A DNA stretch of 64,000 bases, from assembly GCA_023657425.1 (NCBI GenBank), contig JAGTJW010000001.1:1178001-1242000 (forward strand), in the 5' to 3' direction. The stretch's first letter is position 1. Every line of letters starts with the position of its first letter. The translations under genes and the position numbers were made by a program. A model generated the notes under the pieces. The model saw only the letters and a program-made list of their open reading frames with translations. It did not search any database and was not told where the DNA came from. This DNA comes from Ideonella sp. WA131b. GTDB taxonomy: Bacteria > Pseudomonadota > Gammaproteobacteria > Burkholderiales > Burkholderiaceae_C. Shown in pieces: positions 34,819 through 43,804 of this stretch.

Positions 34819-35529
34819 ATGCCCGAAACCCTTGCCGTGCCGCGCCGGCCCTGGCCGGTGGCGCAATCGCCGCGCCGCGACGCCTTTGCCTTCTACCGCG
34901 GCTTCAGCCAGCCCTTCTTCAGCGTCTGCGTCGCCATCGACGTGACGGCGCTGAAGCCCGCGCTGCGCGAGGCCGGCCTGGGCAGCCTGACGCTGGCCAC
35001 GCACTTCGTGGCCTTGCGCCTGGCCCAGCGGCTGGAGCCCTGGCGCGCGCGGCTGGACGCCCTCGACGCCGATGCGCAGCCCTGGCTCTACGACAGCGTG
35101 CACGCCAGCACCACGGTGCTGCGCCCCGACGGCAGCTTCGGTTTTGCCACGCTGCGGCACGCGCCGCGCTTTGCCGACTTCTGCCGCGACGGCGCCGCCG
35201 CGCTGGCCGCCGCGCGGGCTGCGGCGCAGGCCTTCGTGCCGCTGAACGACGAGCTGGCGCTCATCCACTGCACCACGCTGCCCTGGCTGCACTTCACGCA
35301 GTTCTCGCACGCGCGGCAGGTGGGCCCGGACGGTGCCCGCGACAGCTGCCCCAAGCTGGCCTTCGGCCGCATCGACACGGGCGCCGATGGCGTGGCGCGG
35401 CTGCCGCTGGCCATCGACGCCCACCACGCGCTGATGGACGGCCGCGACGTGGGCGAGTTCGTCGAAGGCTACGAGGCCGCGATGCGCGCGCCGCGCGGGT
35501 GGATCGACGGTGGCGAGCTGCCGCGCTGA
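34819..35529 (+). CDS. Chloramphenicol-acetyltransferase-like (CatA-type) protein
   Basis: A 236-residue member of the CAT acyltransferase fold. The catalytic HHxxxDG is present as IDAHHALMDGRDVGEFVEGY near the C-terminus, and FFSVCVAIDVTAL and PWLHFTQFSHAR match the family. Chromosomal relatives next to metabolic genes are generally not proven resistance determinants, so no drug phenotype is claimed. Starts 16 bases after the preceding stop. Confidence 0.8.
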   Translation: MPETLAVPRRPWPVAQSPRRDAFAFYRGFSQPFFSVCVAIDVTALKPALREAGLGSLTLATHFVALRLAQRLEPWRARLDALDADAQPWLYDSVHASTTVLRPDGSFGFATLRHAPRFADFCRDGAAALAAARAAAQAFVPLNDELALIHCTTLPWLHFTQFSHARQVGPDGARDSCPKLAFGRIDTGADGVARLPLAIDAHHALMDGRDVGEFVEGYEAAMRAPRGWIDGGELPR

Positions 35530-35674
35530 CGCCGATCACCGCAGCCGCAGCGCGCCAGAACCCTTTCAAACCGCCGATCGGGCCGAGAGCCTGAGAGTCT
35601 GTCGAAGCCCCGCGCTCGATGCACCGAACGGCAAAGGGCCGCGCGGGGGTGGGCCGGGGAGCGTCAGCGGCCGT

Positions 35675-36892
35675 TCAGCGGCGCTCGCGGTCGGCGCGGG
35701 CCTGCGCCAGCAAGGCGTCGAGCGCGGCCTCGGACAGGCCCTTGAGCGCGCCGAAGTTGGCCTTCGACAGCGGGCTCTGCTCGAAGGTGCGCAGCAGCTG
35801 CGCGCGCTGGCGGCGCGCCTCGGCCTCGGCGGCCTGCTCGGGCGTGAGTGGCACGGCGGGGGCGGCGTCTGGCCGCGGCAGGTGCTCGTCGCGCGCGGGG
35901 CGCGGCGGGCGGTCGGGGCGGGGGCCGGCAAAGGGCCGGTCCTGGCGATCCGGGCGGCCTGGCCGATCGCCACGGGGCGGTCGATCGGGGCGGCCCTGGC
36001 CCTCGGGCCGCGGCGGCCGCGGCGGGCGGCGCTCGCCTTCGGCGCGCGGGGGCTGGCCCGCACCCGCGGGCCCGGGCGGACGCGGGCCACGGGGCGGTCG
36101 GTCGGGGCGTGGAGGGCGTGGTCCGCGCTCGGGGCCGGGGGCGCCAGGGGCGGCAACGTCCTGCGGCGGGCGCGGCGGGCGGGCGGCCTCGCGCGCGGCG
36201 CGGGCGGCGGCGCGGCCGGCTTCCTTCTTGGCCTCGACGATGGCGCGGCGCCGCTCCACCTCCACGCGCGCGGCCTCCTTGTGCTCGGGCGCGATCTCGC
36301 CGGCCGGCTGGCCGTCGAGGTCGAAGCGCGATTCCGCCGCCAGCAGCGCGCGCAGGTAGGCGCTGCCGGTGGTGTGGCGGTGCAGAAACAGCGACAGCGC
36401 CTTCTTCGTGAACACGCCGGGCGTGCGCTGCTGGATGTCGGCCTGGATGCGCAGCTTCACGGGCTTGACGACGCCAGGCCCGAACAGCGCCGGAAACTGC
36501 TCAGCCATCTGCCGTGCGGTGTCGGCCAGCGAGGGCTCGGAACGGGGCGAAGCGGGCGTGCCCGCGTCGGCCGAGGGGGCCGCTTCGAAGGGCCCTTCGG
36601 TCGGTGCTTCGGTGGGTGTTTCGGTGGGTGCTCCGGTGGGTGCTCCGGCAGGCTCTTCGGCAGCCGATTCGGCGCCTGGCGCTGCGGCGGCATCGCCATC
36701 GGCAGGCGCAGCCGGCACCTCGTTCACGCCCGGCATGCCAGGCTCCGCCACGGCTGCCGCACCGGCCTCGGGCGGCGCTGAAGCCGTGGCTTCGGCAGCA
36801 GGCGCCGCCACGCTTGGTGCGTCGGGGGTCGGCGCCGTCTCGGCGGCGTTCGGGGGCGTGGGATCCGCCGGGGTGGGGGTGGGATCGTGCAT
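35675..36892 (-). CDS. ProQ/FinO-domain RNA-binding protein with long low-complexity arms
   Basis: A 405-residue protein with a ProQ/FinO RNA-chaperone domain at about residues 125-240 (QMAEQFPALFGPGVVKPVKL, then IRADIQ-like, and KKALSLFLHRHTTGSAYLRA). The N-terminal ~120 residues are Ala/Pro/Glu/Thr-rich with a PTEAPTE-type run. Residues ~250-350 are Pro/Arg/Gly-rich (PRPPRPDRPPRG...), resembling RNA-binding tails. It probably binds structured sRNAs and mRNA 3' ends. Start chosen at the ATG giving MHDPTPTPADPTPP; the longer frame upstream is antisense to the FAD gene. Confidence 0.85.
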   Translation of the reverse strand: MHDPTPTPADPTPPNAAETAPTPDAPSVAAPAAEATASAPPEAGAAAVAEPGMPGVNEVPAAPADGDAAAAPGAESAAEEPAGAPTGAPTETPTEAPTEGPFEAAPSADAGTPASPRSEPSLADTARQMAEQFPALFGPGVVKPVKLRIQADIQQRTPGVFTKKALSLFLHRHTTGSAYLRALLAAESRFDLDGQPAGEIAPEHKEAARVEVERRRAIVEAKKEAGRAAARAAREAARPPRPPQDVAAPGAPGPERGPRPPRPDRPPRGPRPPGPAGAGQPPRAEGERRPPRPPRPEGQGRPDRPPRGDRPGRPDRQDRPFAGPRPDRPPRPARDEHLPRPDAAPAVPLTPEQAAEAEARRQRAQLLRTFEQSPLSKANFGALKGLSEAALDALLAQARADRERR

Positions 36893-36928
36893 GGCGCGCG
36901 GGGGTGGAGGGCCGCGTATTCTCGGCCC

Positions 36929-38233
36929 ATGCGCGCCCCTGCTGCCGGCCCCGGCCCCGACATTCCGCTCGACATCGCCGTGGTCGGCGCCGGCATCGCC
37001 GGCCTGGCGGCGGCCTGGATGCTGGCGCAGCGCCACCGTGTGACGCTGTACGAGCGGCTGCCGGCCCTGGGCTTCACGGCCGCCAGCGTGGCCGTGCACG
37101 GCCAGCGCGCCGACGTGCCGCTGCGCGTGTTCTACCCCGGCTACTACCCCCTGCTCACCCGGCTGTATGCGGCGCTGGGCGTGGCCAGCGAGCCGGTGAG
37201 CTACGCCACCACCTTCAGCGGCGCCGACGGCGAGCCCTACTTTCGCTGGCGCAACCTGCGCTGGGGCAGCCGCAGCTGGCCGCTGGTGGCCCCGCACGAC
37301 CTGCTCGGCGCGCGGGCCCGCCGCATCGTCTTCGGGGCGCTGGCGCTGCAGCGCCGGCTGCGCGCCGCCGCTGCGGCCGGTGCGCTCGACGGCGCCACCA
37401 TCGGCGAGTTCGTCGAGGCCGAGCGCATCGACCGCGACTGCACCGAGGGCCTGCTGTGGCCGGCGCTGGCCACCATCGCCACCTGCACCACGGCCGACGC
37501 GCGGGCCGTGCCGGCGGCCGTGGTGGCCGGCTACTGGGGCGCGGGCCTGGCGCGCGACAGCGTGCGCCGTGCCGTGCACGGCGCCGACGAGGTGGCCGCG
37601 CGCCTGGTGCAGCCGCTGTCGCGCGTGGTCTGCGACGCCGGCATCGAGCGTGTCGAGGCCGACACGGCAGGTGTGCGGCTGCACCGCCGCGGCGGCATCG
37701 AGGAGCGCTTCGACCACGTCGTGCTGGCCACGCACGCCGCGCAGGCGCTGCAGCTGTGGCCCGGCGCGCCGGCCGACGAGGCGGCGCTGCTGGCGCGTTT
37801 CCGCACGCGCGCGCTGACCGTGCTGATGCACCGCGACGACGGGCTGATGCCGCGCCGCCGCCACCACTGGAGCCCCGTGCACGCGCACGTCGACCCCGCC
37901 GCCGAGCGGCCCGAGAGCACGATCTGGCTCAACGCCGTGCAGCCGTCGCTGCGGTCGGCCCCGGCCTTGTTCCAGACCGTGCAGCCCCGGCGCGAGCCGC
38001 GTGCGGGCACGCTGCTGGCCGAGGCGCGTTTCGAACGGCCGCTGCTCAGCCTGGACAGCCAGGCGGCGCTGGCGGCGCTGCGCGGCATCTGGCAGCGCAC
38101 GGCGGCGCAGCGCCGCGTCTGGCTGGCCGGCAGCTACGCCGAGACCGGCGTGCCGCTCTTGGAGAGCGCCGTGCGCTCGTCGCTGGCCGTGGCCGTGGCG
38201 CTGGGCGTGGCCGCGCCGCTGAGCAGGGCGTAG
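36929..38233 (+). CDS. FAD-dependent amine-oxidase-like oxidoreductase
   Basis: A 434-residue flavoprotein. The N-terminal Rossmann motif IAVVGAGIAGLAAAWMLAQ (residues 14-32) binds FAD, and the body resembles the NAD(P)-binding amine-oxidase/phytoene-desaturase-like group often seen with cyclopropane-type methyltransferases. It is divergent from the ProQ-like gene (36 bases) and convergent with the methyltransferase gene, overlapping its 3' end by 100 bases. Substrate unknown. Confidence 0.82.
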   Translation: MRAPAAGPGPDIPLDIAVVGAGIAGLAAAWMLAQRHRVTLYERLPALGFTAASVAVHGQRADVPLRVFYPGYYPLLTRLYAALGVASEPVSYATTFSGADGEPYFRWRNLRWGSRSWPLVAPHDLLGARARRIVFGALALQRRLRAAAAAGALDGATIGEFVEAERIDRDCTEGLLWPALATIATCTTADARAVPAAVVAGYWGAGLARDSVRRAVHGADEVAARLVQPLSRVVCDAGIERVEADTAGVRLHRRGGIEERFDHVVLATHAAQALQLWPGAPADEAALLARFRTRALTVLMHRDDGLMPRRRHHWSPVHAHVDPAAERPESTIWLNAVQPSLRSAPALFQTVQPRREPRAGTLLAEARFERPLLSLDSQAALAALRGIWQRTAAQRRVWLAGSYAETGVPLLESAVRSSLAVAVALGVAAPLSRA

Positions 38234-39036
38234 CCCAGGCCGGCGGCGCGGCAGGGGCCGATCAGCCGCGCCGTCAGCGCCACGCGCCGCCAGTCCGGAT
38301 GCAGCCCGGTGTGCGCCAGGCGCAGGCCCTGCGCGTGCACGTAGCGCGCAAAACCCCCGAGCACGGGTTCATCCAGCGCCTGCGCCTGCACGGCGCCGAA
38401 GCCAGCGGCGTGCAGGCGCGCCACTTGCGCCGGCAGCGGCAGCAACTCGGCCAGGGGCACCTGCGCCAGTGCCGCGGCGCCGCGCAGCAGCAGCCGCCAG
38501 CCGGCCCGGCGCGGCGGGCCCAGCGTGAGGTCGGTCAGCGCAAGGCGGCCGCCCGGGCGCAGCAGCGCGCGCACGGCGCGCAGGAAGGGGCCGCGCGGGG
38601 CCAGGTGGTAAGCGGCGTCGACGCAGACGACGCGGTCAAACGGCGGCCCCAGGGCGGGGTCGCCCTCGGCGGCGCGCTGCGCCAGCGTGGCCAGCCCGGT
38701 GGCGTCGCCCGCCAGCACCTGCACCCGCGTGCCCGCCGGCAGCATGCTGCGCCCCAGCCGCTCGCGCGCGGCGTCCACGAGCGTGGCATCCTGCTCGAGG
38801 CCGCAGACCTCGGCGGCGCCGAAGGCCTGCACCCACAGCAGCAGCTCGTCGCCGGCACCGCAGCCCAGGCTCAGCACCCGCTCGCCGGGCTGGATGCCGG
38901 CGGCCTGGCCCACCGCCCGGGCCAGCGACTCGCAGGCCTGGGCATAGTCGTCGCCACCCTCCTGCCACAGCCCCAGGCTGCCCCAGGTGCCGGGCCCGCC
39001 CCCGCGGTGCAGCAGCGCGCGCTCGGCCGTCGGCAT
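38134..39036 (-). CDS. Class I SAM-dependent methyltransferase
   Basis: A 300-residue methyltransferase. Motif I is LSLGCGAGDELLLWV near residues 55-69, followed by AEVCGLEQDATLVDAARERL; FDRVVCVDAAYHL and LRPGGRLALTDLTLG match motifs II and III. It resembles tocopherol/cyclopropane-fatty-acid-type small-molecule methyltransferases. The start overlaps the glycosyltransferase stop (ATGA), so the two are co-translated. Its last 100 bases are antisense to the end of the FAD gene; the tail is Ala/Thr-rich. Confidence 0.85.
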   Translation of the reverse strand: MPTAERALLHRGGGPGTWGSLGLWQEGGDDYAQACESLARAVGQAAGIQPGERVLSLGCGAGDELLLWVQAFGAAEVCGLEQDATLVDAARERLGRSMLPAGTRVQVLAGDATGLATLAQRAAEGDPALGPPFDRVVCVDAAYHLAPRGPFLRAVRALLRPGGRLALTDLTLGPPRRAGWRLLLRGAAALAQVPLAELLPLPAQVARLHAAGFGAVQAQALDEPVLGGFARYVHAQGLRLAHTGLHPDWRRVALTARLIGPCRAAGLGYALLSGAATPSATATASDERTALSKSGTPVSA

Positions 39037-39728
39037 CAGCGGTACAGCCGGGCCAGCGCCTGGGGGCTGTCGCCGCGCCAGTAGCGCCAGCGCAGCAGCC
39101 ACATCAGAAGGATGGTCCGCCACACGCCGTGCTTCTGCCAACGCCGCCCCGAGGTGGCCACGCGCTCGCGCAGGCAGGCCGGACGGCCGGCGCCGGGCAG
39201 CGCCTTCAGGCGCCGGCAGAGCTCGACGTCTTCCATCAGCGGCTGGTCGGCATAACCGCGCAGTTGCCCGAACAGCGCCCGCCGCACGAAGATCGCCTGG
39301 TCGCCGGTGGCGATGCCCGTCAGGCGCGAGCGCAGGTTCATCAGCGTGGCGATGACGGGAAACATCGCGCTGCCGCCGCGGCCTTCGCCAACGATGCGCA
39401 CGTCGAAGCGGCCCCAGTGTGCGCCGCGCGCCAGCGCCTGCCGCAGCAGCGCATCGGCCTGCGGCGGCAACCGGGTGTCGGCATGCAGGAACAGCAGCAG
39501 CTCGCCGGATGCCGCCGCGGCACCGGCGTTCATCTGGCGCGCGCGGCCCCGCGGCGCGGCGATCACGCGGTCGGCGAGCGCTGCGGCCAGGGCCGGCGTG
39601 CCGTCGCTGCTGCCGCCGTCGGCGACGATCAGCTCGTGGCCCGCCTGCCGCAAGGGCGCCAGCGCGGCCAGCGCGGCGGCGATGCCGGCGGCCTCGTCCA
39701 GCACCGGCATCACCACCGAGATCTTCAC
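39036..39728 (-). CDS. Family 2 glycosyltransferase, TIGR04283 type
   Basis: A 230-residue GT-A-fold glycosyltransferase: VKISVVMPVLDEAAGIAAAL at the N-terminus, ELIVADGGSSDGTPALAA, the metal-binding LLFLHADTRLP near residue 85, and GDQAIFVRR then PLMEDVELCRRLK. This pattern matches the TIGR04283 group, whose members are often next to methyltransferases and in some bacteria are linked to arsenosugar formation (family knowledge). GTG start overlaps the preceding stop by four bases. Confidence 0.88.
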   Translation of the reverse strand: MKISVVMPVLDEAAGIAAALAALAPLRQAGHELIVADGGSSDGTPALAAALADRVIAAPRGRARQMNAGAAAASGELLLFLHADTRLPPQADALLRQALARGAHWGRFDVRIVGEGRGGSAMFPVIATLMNLRSRLTGIATGDQAIFVRRALFGQLRGYADQPLMEDVELCRRLKALPGAGRPACLRERVATSGRRWQKHGVWRTILLMWLLRWRYWRGDSPQALARLYR

Positions 39729-42118
39729 GCCGGGGTGGCCGGCAGCCGCAGCGGCAGCTCGCGCAGCCGGACGCCCGTGAGGGCAGCCACGGCGGCGGCC
39801 ACCGCCGGCGCCAGCGGCGGCACGCCGGGCTCGCCCACGCCCTCGGGGTGGCGCAGCGCCGAGTCGACGATCTCCACCTCCACCACCGGCGCCTCGCCCA
39901 TGCGCACCAGCGGCTGGTCGAGAAAGTGCGTCTGCTGCACGCGCCCCTGGGCCACCGTGATGCCGCCGTGCAGCGCTGCGCTGAGCGCGAAGACCACCGA
40001 GCCTTCGAGCTGCTGGCGCACGAGCTTGGGGTTGACCGCAACGCCGCAGTCGATGGCCGCCACCACGCGGTGCACGCGGATGCGGCGCGCGGCCTCGGCC
40101 TCCCCGCGCGCCACCGACACGGTGGCCACCATCGCCACCACGCTGCCGAAGCTGGCGTGCAGGGCCACGCCGCGGGCGGTGGGTGCGCCGTCGGGCGCCG
40201 GCGGCGAGGGCGTGCCCCAGCCGGCGGCGGCGGCGGCGCGGTCGAGAACCGCGCGGTGGCGCGGCTGCGCCGCCAGCAGGTCGCGGCGGAAGGCCACCGG
40301 GTCGGCGCCGGCCGCGGCCGCGCACTCGTCGATGAAGCCCTCGGTGAAGAAGCCCATGTGCGAGTGGCCCACCGAGCGCCAGAAGCCCACCGGCACGGCC
40401 GCTTGCACCGGCGTGTGGCGCATGCGCGCCGCCGGCCAGGCGTAGACGGGGTCGAAGCCGCCTTCGGCGCTGAGCTTGTCGCGCACCACGCCCAGGCCGT
40501 TGAGCGCGCCGAGCGGCCCCAAGGCCCGGGCCAGTTCGCCCTGGCCTTGCGCCATTGTCGGCATCACGGCGGCGCCCCCCCGGAAGCGCGCCATCACGGC
40601 CGGGGTCAGCAGCGGTCCGGCGGCGTGGTGGTCCCAGGCCACGAGACGGCCCTGGGCATCGAAGCCGGCACGCAGCCGCGCCACGCAGGCCGGCCGGTAG
40701 AAGTCGTGCTGCGTGTCCTGTGCGCGGCTCCACAGCACCTGCACCGGCACGCCCGGCAGCGCCTGCGCCACCCGCGCGGCCTGCTCGATGAAGTCGACGT
40801 CGAGCCGGCGCCCGAAGCCGCCCCCGGCGAGCGTGACGTTCACCGTCACCGCCTCGGCCGGCAGGCCCAGCGCCCGCGCCACCGCGCCGCGGGCCAGGTC
40901 GGGCGCCTGGGTCGGCGCCCACACGGTGGCGCGGCCCTCGTCCACGCGCACCGTGGCGTTGGCCGGCTCCAGCACCTGGTGCGCGAGGAAAGGCGCGCGG
41001 TAGGTGGCCTCGATGCGGCGTGCGGCGCCGGCCAGCGCGGCCTCGACGTCGCCACGCTCCAGGTAGGCGAAGGGGGTGTCGGGCGCGTCCGGGGCCAGCG
41101 CGGCCTCGCAGGCCTGCTGCAGGGCGGCGCTGTCGGCGATGCCCGGCCCCGTGCCCTCGTCCCACTGCACCTGCAGCGCCTGCGCCGCCTGCATCGCCTG
41201 CCAGGTGGTGTCGGCGATCACGGCCACGCCGCCGGGCCCGCCCGTGGCCGGGGGCTCGAAGCGCACGACGGCGCGCACGCCGGGCAGCGCCCGGGCGGCG
41301 CTGTCATCGACGCTGCGCACGCGGCCGGCCAGCGTGGGCGGCAGCGCCAGCGCGGCGTGGGCCAGGCCGGGCTGGCGCACGTCGATGCCGTAGCGGGCCT
41401 GCCCGCTGGACAGCGCGGCGGCGTCCAGCCGCGGCAGGGCGCGGCCGATCAGGCGCCACTCGGCGGCGGGGCGCGGCTGCGGCTCGTCGGGCAGGGGCCG
41501 TGCCGCCGCCGCCGCGGCCAGCTCGCCGAAGCGCAGGGTGCGGCCGCTGGCGGCGTGGTGCAGGCGGCCGTCGGCCAGGCTCACCGCGCCCGGTGCGACG
41601 CCCCAGCGCGCGGCGGCCTCGGCCTGCAGCATCTGCCGCGCCGCCGCGCCAGCCAGGCGCAGCGGCACCCACAGATCCTTGAGCGAGCTGGAGCCGCCGG
41701 TGAGCATGGGCGCGGCCTCGCGCATGATCTTGGCCACCAGGTGCTCGGTGACGCGGCGCAGCACCGATTCGTCGTCGGGCAGGAAGGGCAGCGAGTCGAC
41801 CACCGTGCTGAGGTTGCCGTAGATCGCGTCGATGGGCGCGGGCGCGATGGCGATGCGCTCCAGGCCGACGCCCAGCTCCTCGGCCAGCAGCATGGCCAGG
41901 CCCGTGTGCACGCCCTGGCCCATCTCCGTCTTGGGGCACACGAGGTGCACGCGGTCGTCCTCGCCGATGCGCACCCAGCCGTTGAAGGCGTGGCGGCCCG
42001 GCTCGGGCGGCAGCGGCTCGGCGCCCACCAGGCGCTGGCGCACCGGCAGCAGGGCCCAGCCGACGGCGAGTGCGCCGGCCACGGCCAGCGGGGCGAGCAC
42101 AAGATGACGGCGCTTCAT
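39725..42118 (-). CDS. Molybdopterin-binding subunit of an aldehyde/isoquinoline oxidoreductase (IorB-like)
   Basis: A 797-residue large subunit of the xanthine-dehydrogenase family. The N-terminus MKRRHLVLAPLAVAGALAVG looks like a Tat-type or anchor signal, as in IorB and other periplasm-facing enzymes. PKTEMGQGVHTGLAMLLAEE, VTLAGGGFGRRLDVDF and the C-terminal active-site VGEPGVPPLAPA are typical of the Mo-cofactor subunit. No [2Fe-2S] subunit or chaperone gene is adjacent in the window; the genes beyond it on this strand are the glycosyltransferase and methyltransferase. Substrate unknown. Confidence 0.85.
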   Translation of the reverse strand: MKRRHLVLAPLAVAGALAVGWALLPVRQRLVGAEPLPPEPGRHAFNGWVRIGEDDRVHLVCPKTEMGQGVHTGLAMLLAEELGVGLERIAIAPAPIDAIYGNLSTVVDSLPFLPDDESVLRRVTEHLVAKIMREAAPMLTGGSSSLKDLWVPLRLAGAAARQMLQAEAAARWGVAPGAVSLADGRLHHAASGRTLRFGELAAAAAARPLPDEPQPRPAAEWRLIGRALPRLDAAALSSGQARYGIDVRQPGLAHAALALPPTLAGRVRSVDDSAARALPGVRAVVRFEPPATGGPGGVAVIADTTWQAMQAAQALQVQWDEGTGPGIADSAALQQACEAALAPDAPDTPFAYLERGDVEAALAGAARRIEATYRAPFLAHQVLEPANATVRVDEGRATVWAPTQAPDLARGAVARALGLPAEAVTVNVTLAGGGFGRRLDVDFIEQAARVAQALPGVPVQVLWSRAQDTQHDFYRPACVARLRAGFDAQGRLVAWDHHAAGPLLTPAVMARFRGGAAVMPTMAQGQGELARALGPLGALNGLGVVRDKLSAEGGFDPVYAWPAARMRHTPVQAAVPVGFWRSVGHSHMGFFTEGFIDECAAAAGADPVAFRRDLLAAQPRHRAVLDRAAAAAGWGTPSPPAPDGAPTARGVALHASFGSVVAMVATVSVARGEAEAARRIRVHRVVAAIDCGVAVNPKLVRQQLEGSVVFALSAALHGGITVAQGRVQQTHFLDQPLVRMGEAPVVEVEIVDSALRHPEGVGEPGVPPLAPAVAAAVAALTGVRLRELPLRLPATPA

Positions 42119-42222
42119 GGACCGCGAGCTTAAGGCGGGCGACGAAGGCCCGCCGCAGCGCGATCGGCGGCCGGCGGGTAATCTTCGGCCTCCCGCATCG
42201 ACGGGAGCTCCCTCCGCGCGCC

Positions 42223-43758
42223 ATGACACTCATCGACCGACTGAACGCCCTCGGCGCCGACCGCCTGCGCGGCCTGCGCCGCGGCGTCGAGAAGGAAAGC
42301 CTGCGCGCCCGCGACACCGGCGGCCTGGCGCGCACGCCGCACCCCACCGGCCTGGGCGCGCCGCTCACCCACCCGAACGTCACCACCGACTACAGCGAGA
42401 GCCAGCTCGAGCTGATCACCGGCGTGCACGCCACGCCCGAGGGCGCGGTGGCCGAGCTCGAGCGCATCCACCGCCACGTCTACGAGGTGCTCGAGACCGA
42501 GCCGGGCCGCGACGGCAACGAGATCCTCTGGGTCGGCAGCATGCCCTGCGGCCTGCCGCCCGACGAGAACATCCCCATCGGCAGCTATGGCAGCAGCCAC
42601 ATCGCGCGCGCCAAGAGCGTCTACCGCATGGGCCTGGGCCACCGCTACGGCCGCCGCATGCAGACCATCAGCGGCATCCACTACAACTGGTCGCTGCCGG
42701 GCCTGGGCAACGACGAGCACTTCGCGCTCATCCGCAACTTCCGCCGCCAGAGCTTCCTGCTGCTGTGGCTGTTCGGCGCCAGCCCGGCGGTGTGCGAATG
42801 CTTCGTGGCCGGCCGCCCGCACGACCTGCTGGCGCTGGAGCCGGGCACCTTCTACCGCCCGCACGCCACCAGCCTGCGCATGGGCCGGCTGGGCTACCAG
42901 AGCGAGGCGCAGGCCAGCCTGGCCGTGAGCTACAACGGCCTGGAGGGCTACGCGCACTCGCTGCACGGCGCGCTCACGCAGCCCTACCCGGCCTACGAGG
43001 CCATCGGCATCAAGAACCTCGGCGGCGAGTACAACCAGCTCGCCACGACGCTGCTGCAGATCGAGAACGAGTTCTACGGCACCATCCGCCCCAAGCGCGT
43101 GATCCACCCCGGCGAGCGCCCGCTGCACGCGCTGCGCGAGCGCGGCGTCGAGTACGTCGAGGTGCGCTGCATGGATCTCGACCCGTTCGAGCCGGTCGGC
43201 ATCAACGCCGGCACCATGCGCTTCCTTGATGTCTTCCTGCTGCACTGCCTGCTGGCCGACAGCCCGCCCGACACGCCCGACGAGATCGCGGCGCTGGGCC
43301 GCAACCAGCACCGCACGGCGGCCTTCGGGCGCGAGCCGGGCCTGAAGCTCGAACGCGGCGGCCGCGAGGAGACGCTCGTCGAGTGGGCGGCGGAGATCCT
43401 GGCGCAGTGCCAGCCGATCGCGCAGGCGCTCGATGCGCTGCAGGGCGGCACGCTCCACGCGCAGCAGCTTGCCGCGGCGCAGGCGGCGCTGGCCGCGCCC
43501 GACACGCTGCCCTCGGCGCGCGCGCTGGCCACCATGAGGGCCGACTTCGGCGGCAGCCACGCCCGCTACACCCAGGCGCAAAGCCTGCAGACGCGATCGC
43601 ACTTCCGCGCCCGGCCGCTGACGGCCGAGGAGCGCGAACGCTGCACGGCCGAGGCGCGCGCCTCGGTGGAACGGCGCATCGCCATCGAACGCGCCGACAC
43701 CGGCGACTTCGAGAGCTGGCGCCGGGCCTATCTGGCGCCGGAGCGGCTGCTGGCGTGA
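42223..43758 (+). CDS. gshA: Glutamate-cysteine ligase (E. coli type)
   Basis: A 511-residue class I gamma-glutamylcysteine synthetase, first enzyme of glutathione synthesis. Typical runs include RRGVEKESLRARDTGGLA at residues 15-32, TTDYSESQLELITGVH, ISGIHYNWSLP, IGIKNLGGEYNQLATTLLQI and EVRCMDLDPFEPVGI. The ATG at 42223 gives the usual MTLIDRLNALGADRLRG. It is divergent from the molybdenum enzyme gene. Two overlapping palindromes follow the stop. Confidence 0.96.
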   Translation: MTLIDRLNALGADRLRGLRRGVEKESLRARDTGGLARTPHPTGLGAPLTHPNVTTDYSESQLELITGVHATPEGAVAELERIHRHVYEVLETEPGRDGNEILWVGSMPCGLPPDENIPIGSYGSSHIARAKSVYRMGLGHRYGRRMQTISGIHYNWSLPGLGNDEHFALIRNFRRQSFLLLWLFGASPAVCECFVAGRPHDLLALEPGTFYRPHATSLRMGRLGYQSEAQASLAVSYNGLEGYAHSLHGALTQPYPAYEAIGIKNLGGEYNQLATTLLQIENEFYGTIRPKRVIHPGERPLHALRERGVEYVEVRCMDLDPFEPVGINAGTMRFLDVFLLHCLLADSPPDTPDEIAALGRNQHRTAAFGREPGLKLERGGREETLVEWAAEILAQCQPIAQALDALQGGTLHAQQLAAAQAALAAPDTLPSARALATMRADFGGSHARYTQAQSLQTRSHFRARPLTAEERERCTAEARASVERRIAIERADTGDFESWRRAYLAPERLLA

Positions 43759-43765
43759 AGCGGCC

Positions 43766-43793
43766 GGGTTCCGTGTTACACGGAACCCGTGTA
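43766..43793. promoter_or_regulatory. Two overlapping palindromes between gshA and vapBC: operator and/or terminator
   Basis: GGGTTCCGTG (43766-43775) and CACGGAACCC (43779-43788) are a perfect 10-base inverted repeat around TTA. Overlapping it, TACACGG (43777-43783) and CCGTGTA (43787-43793) are a second perfect repeat around AAC. The site ends 11 bases before the antitoxin ATG and overlaps GTAGCAT, a possible -10. It suits autoregulation by the VapBC complex; the first hairpin might also end gshA transcription. Confidence 0.6.
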
Positions 43794-43804
43794 GCATCGT
43801 CGCC

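Noticed and set aside
34819-35529. Chloramphenicol resistance gene
   Set aside because: The fold and HHxxxDG motif are there, but chromosomal context and divergence from known resistance enzymes give no support for a resistance role.
35675-37888. Long N-terminal extension of the ProQ-like gene
   Set aside because: The extra 332 codons are antisense to the FAD oxidoreductase, which has a clear Rossmann motif; the ATG at 36892 is a natural start.
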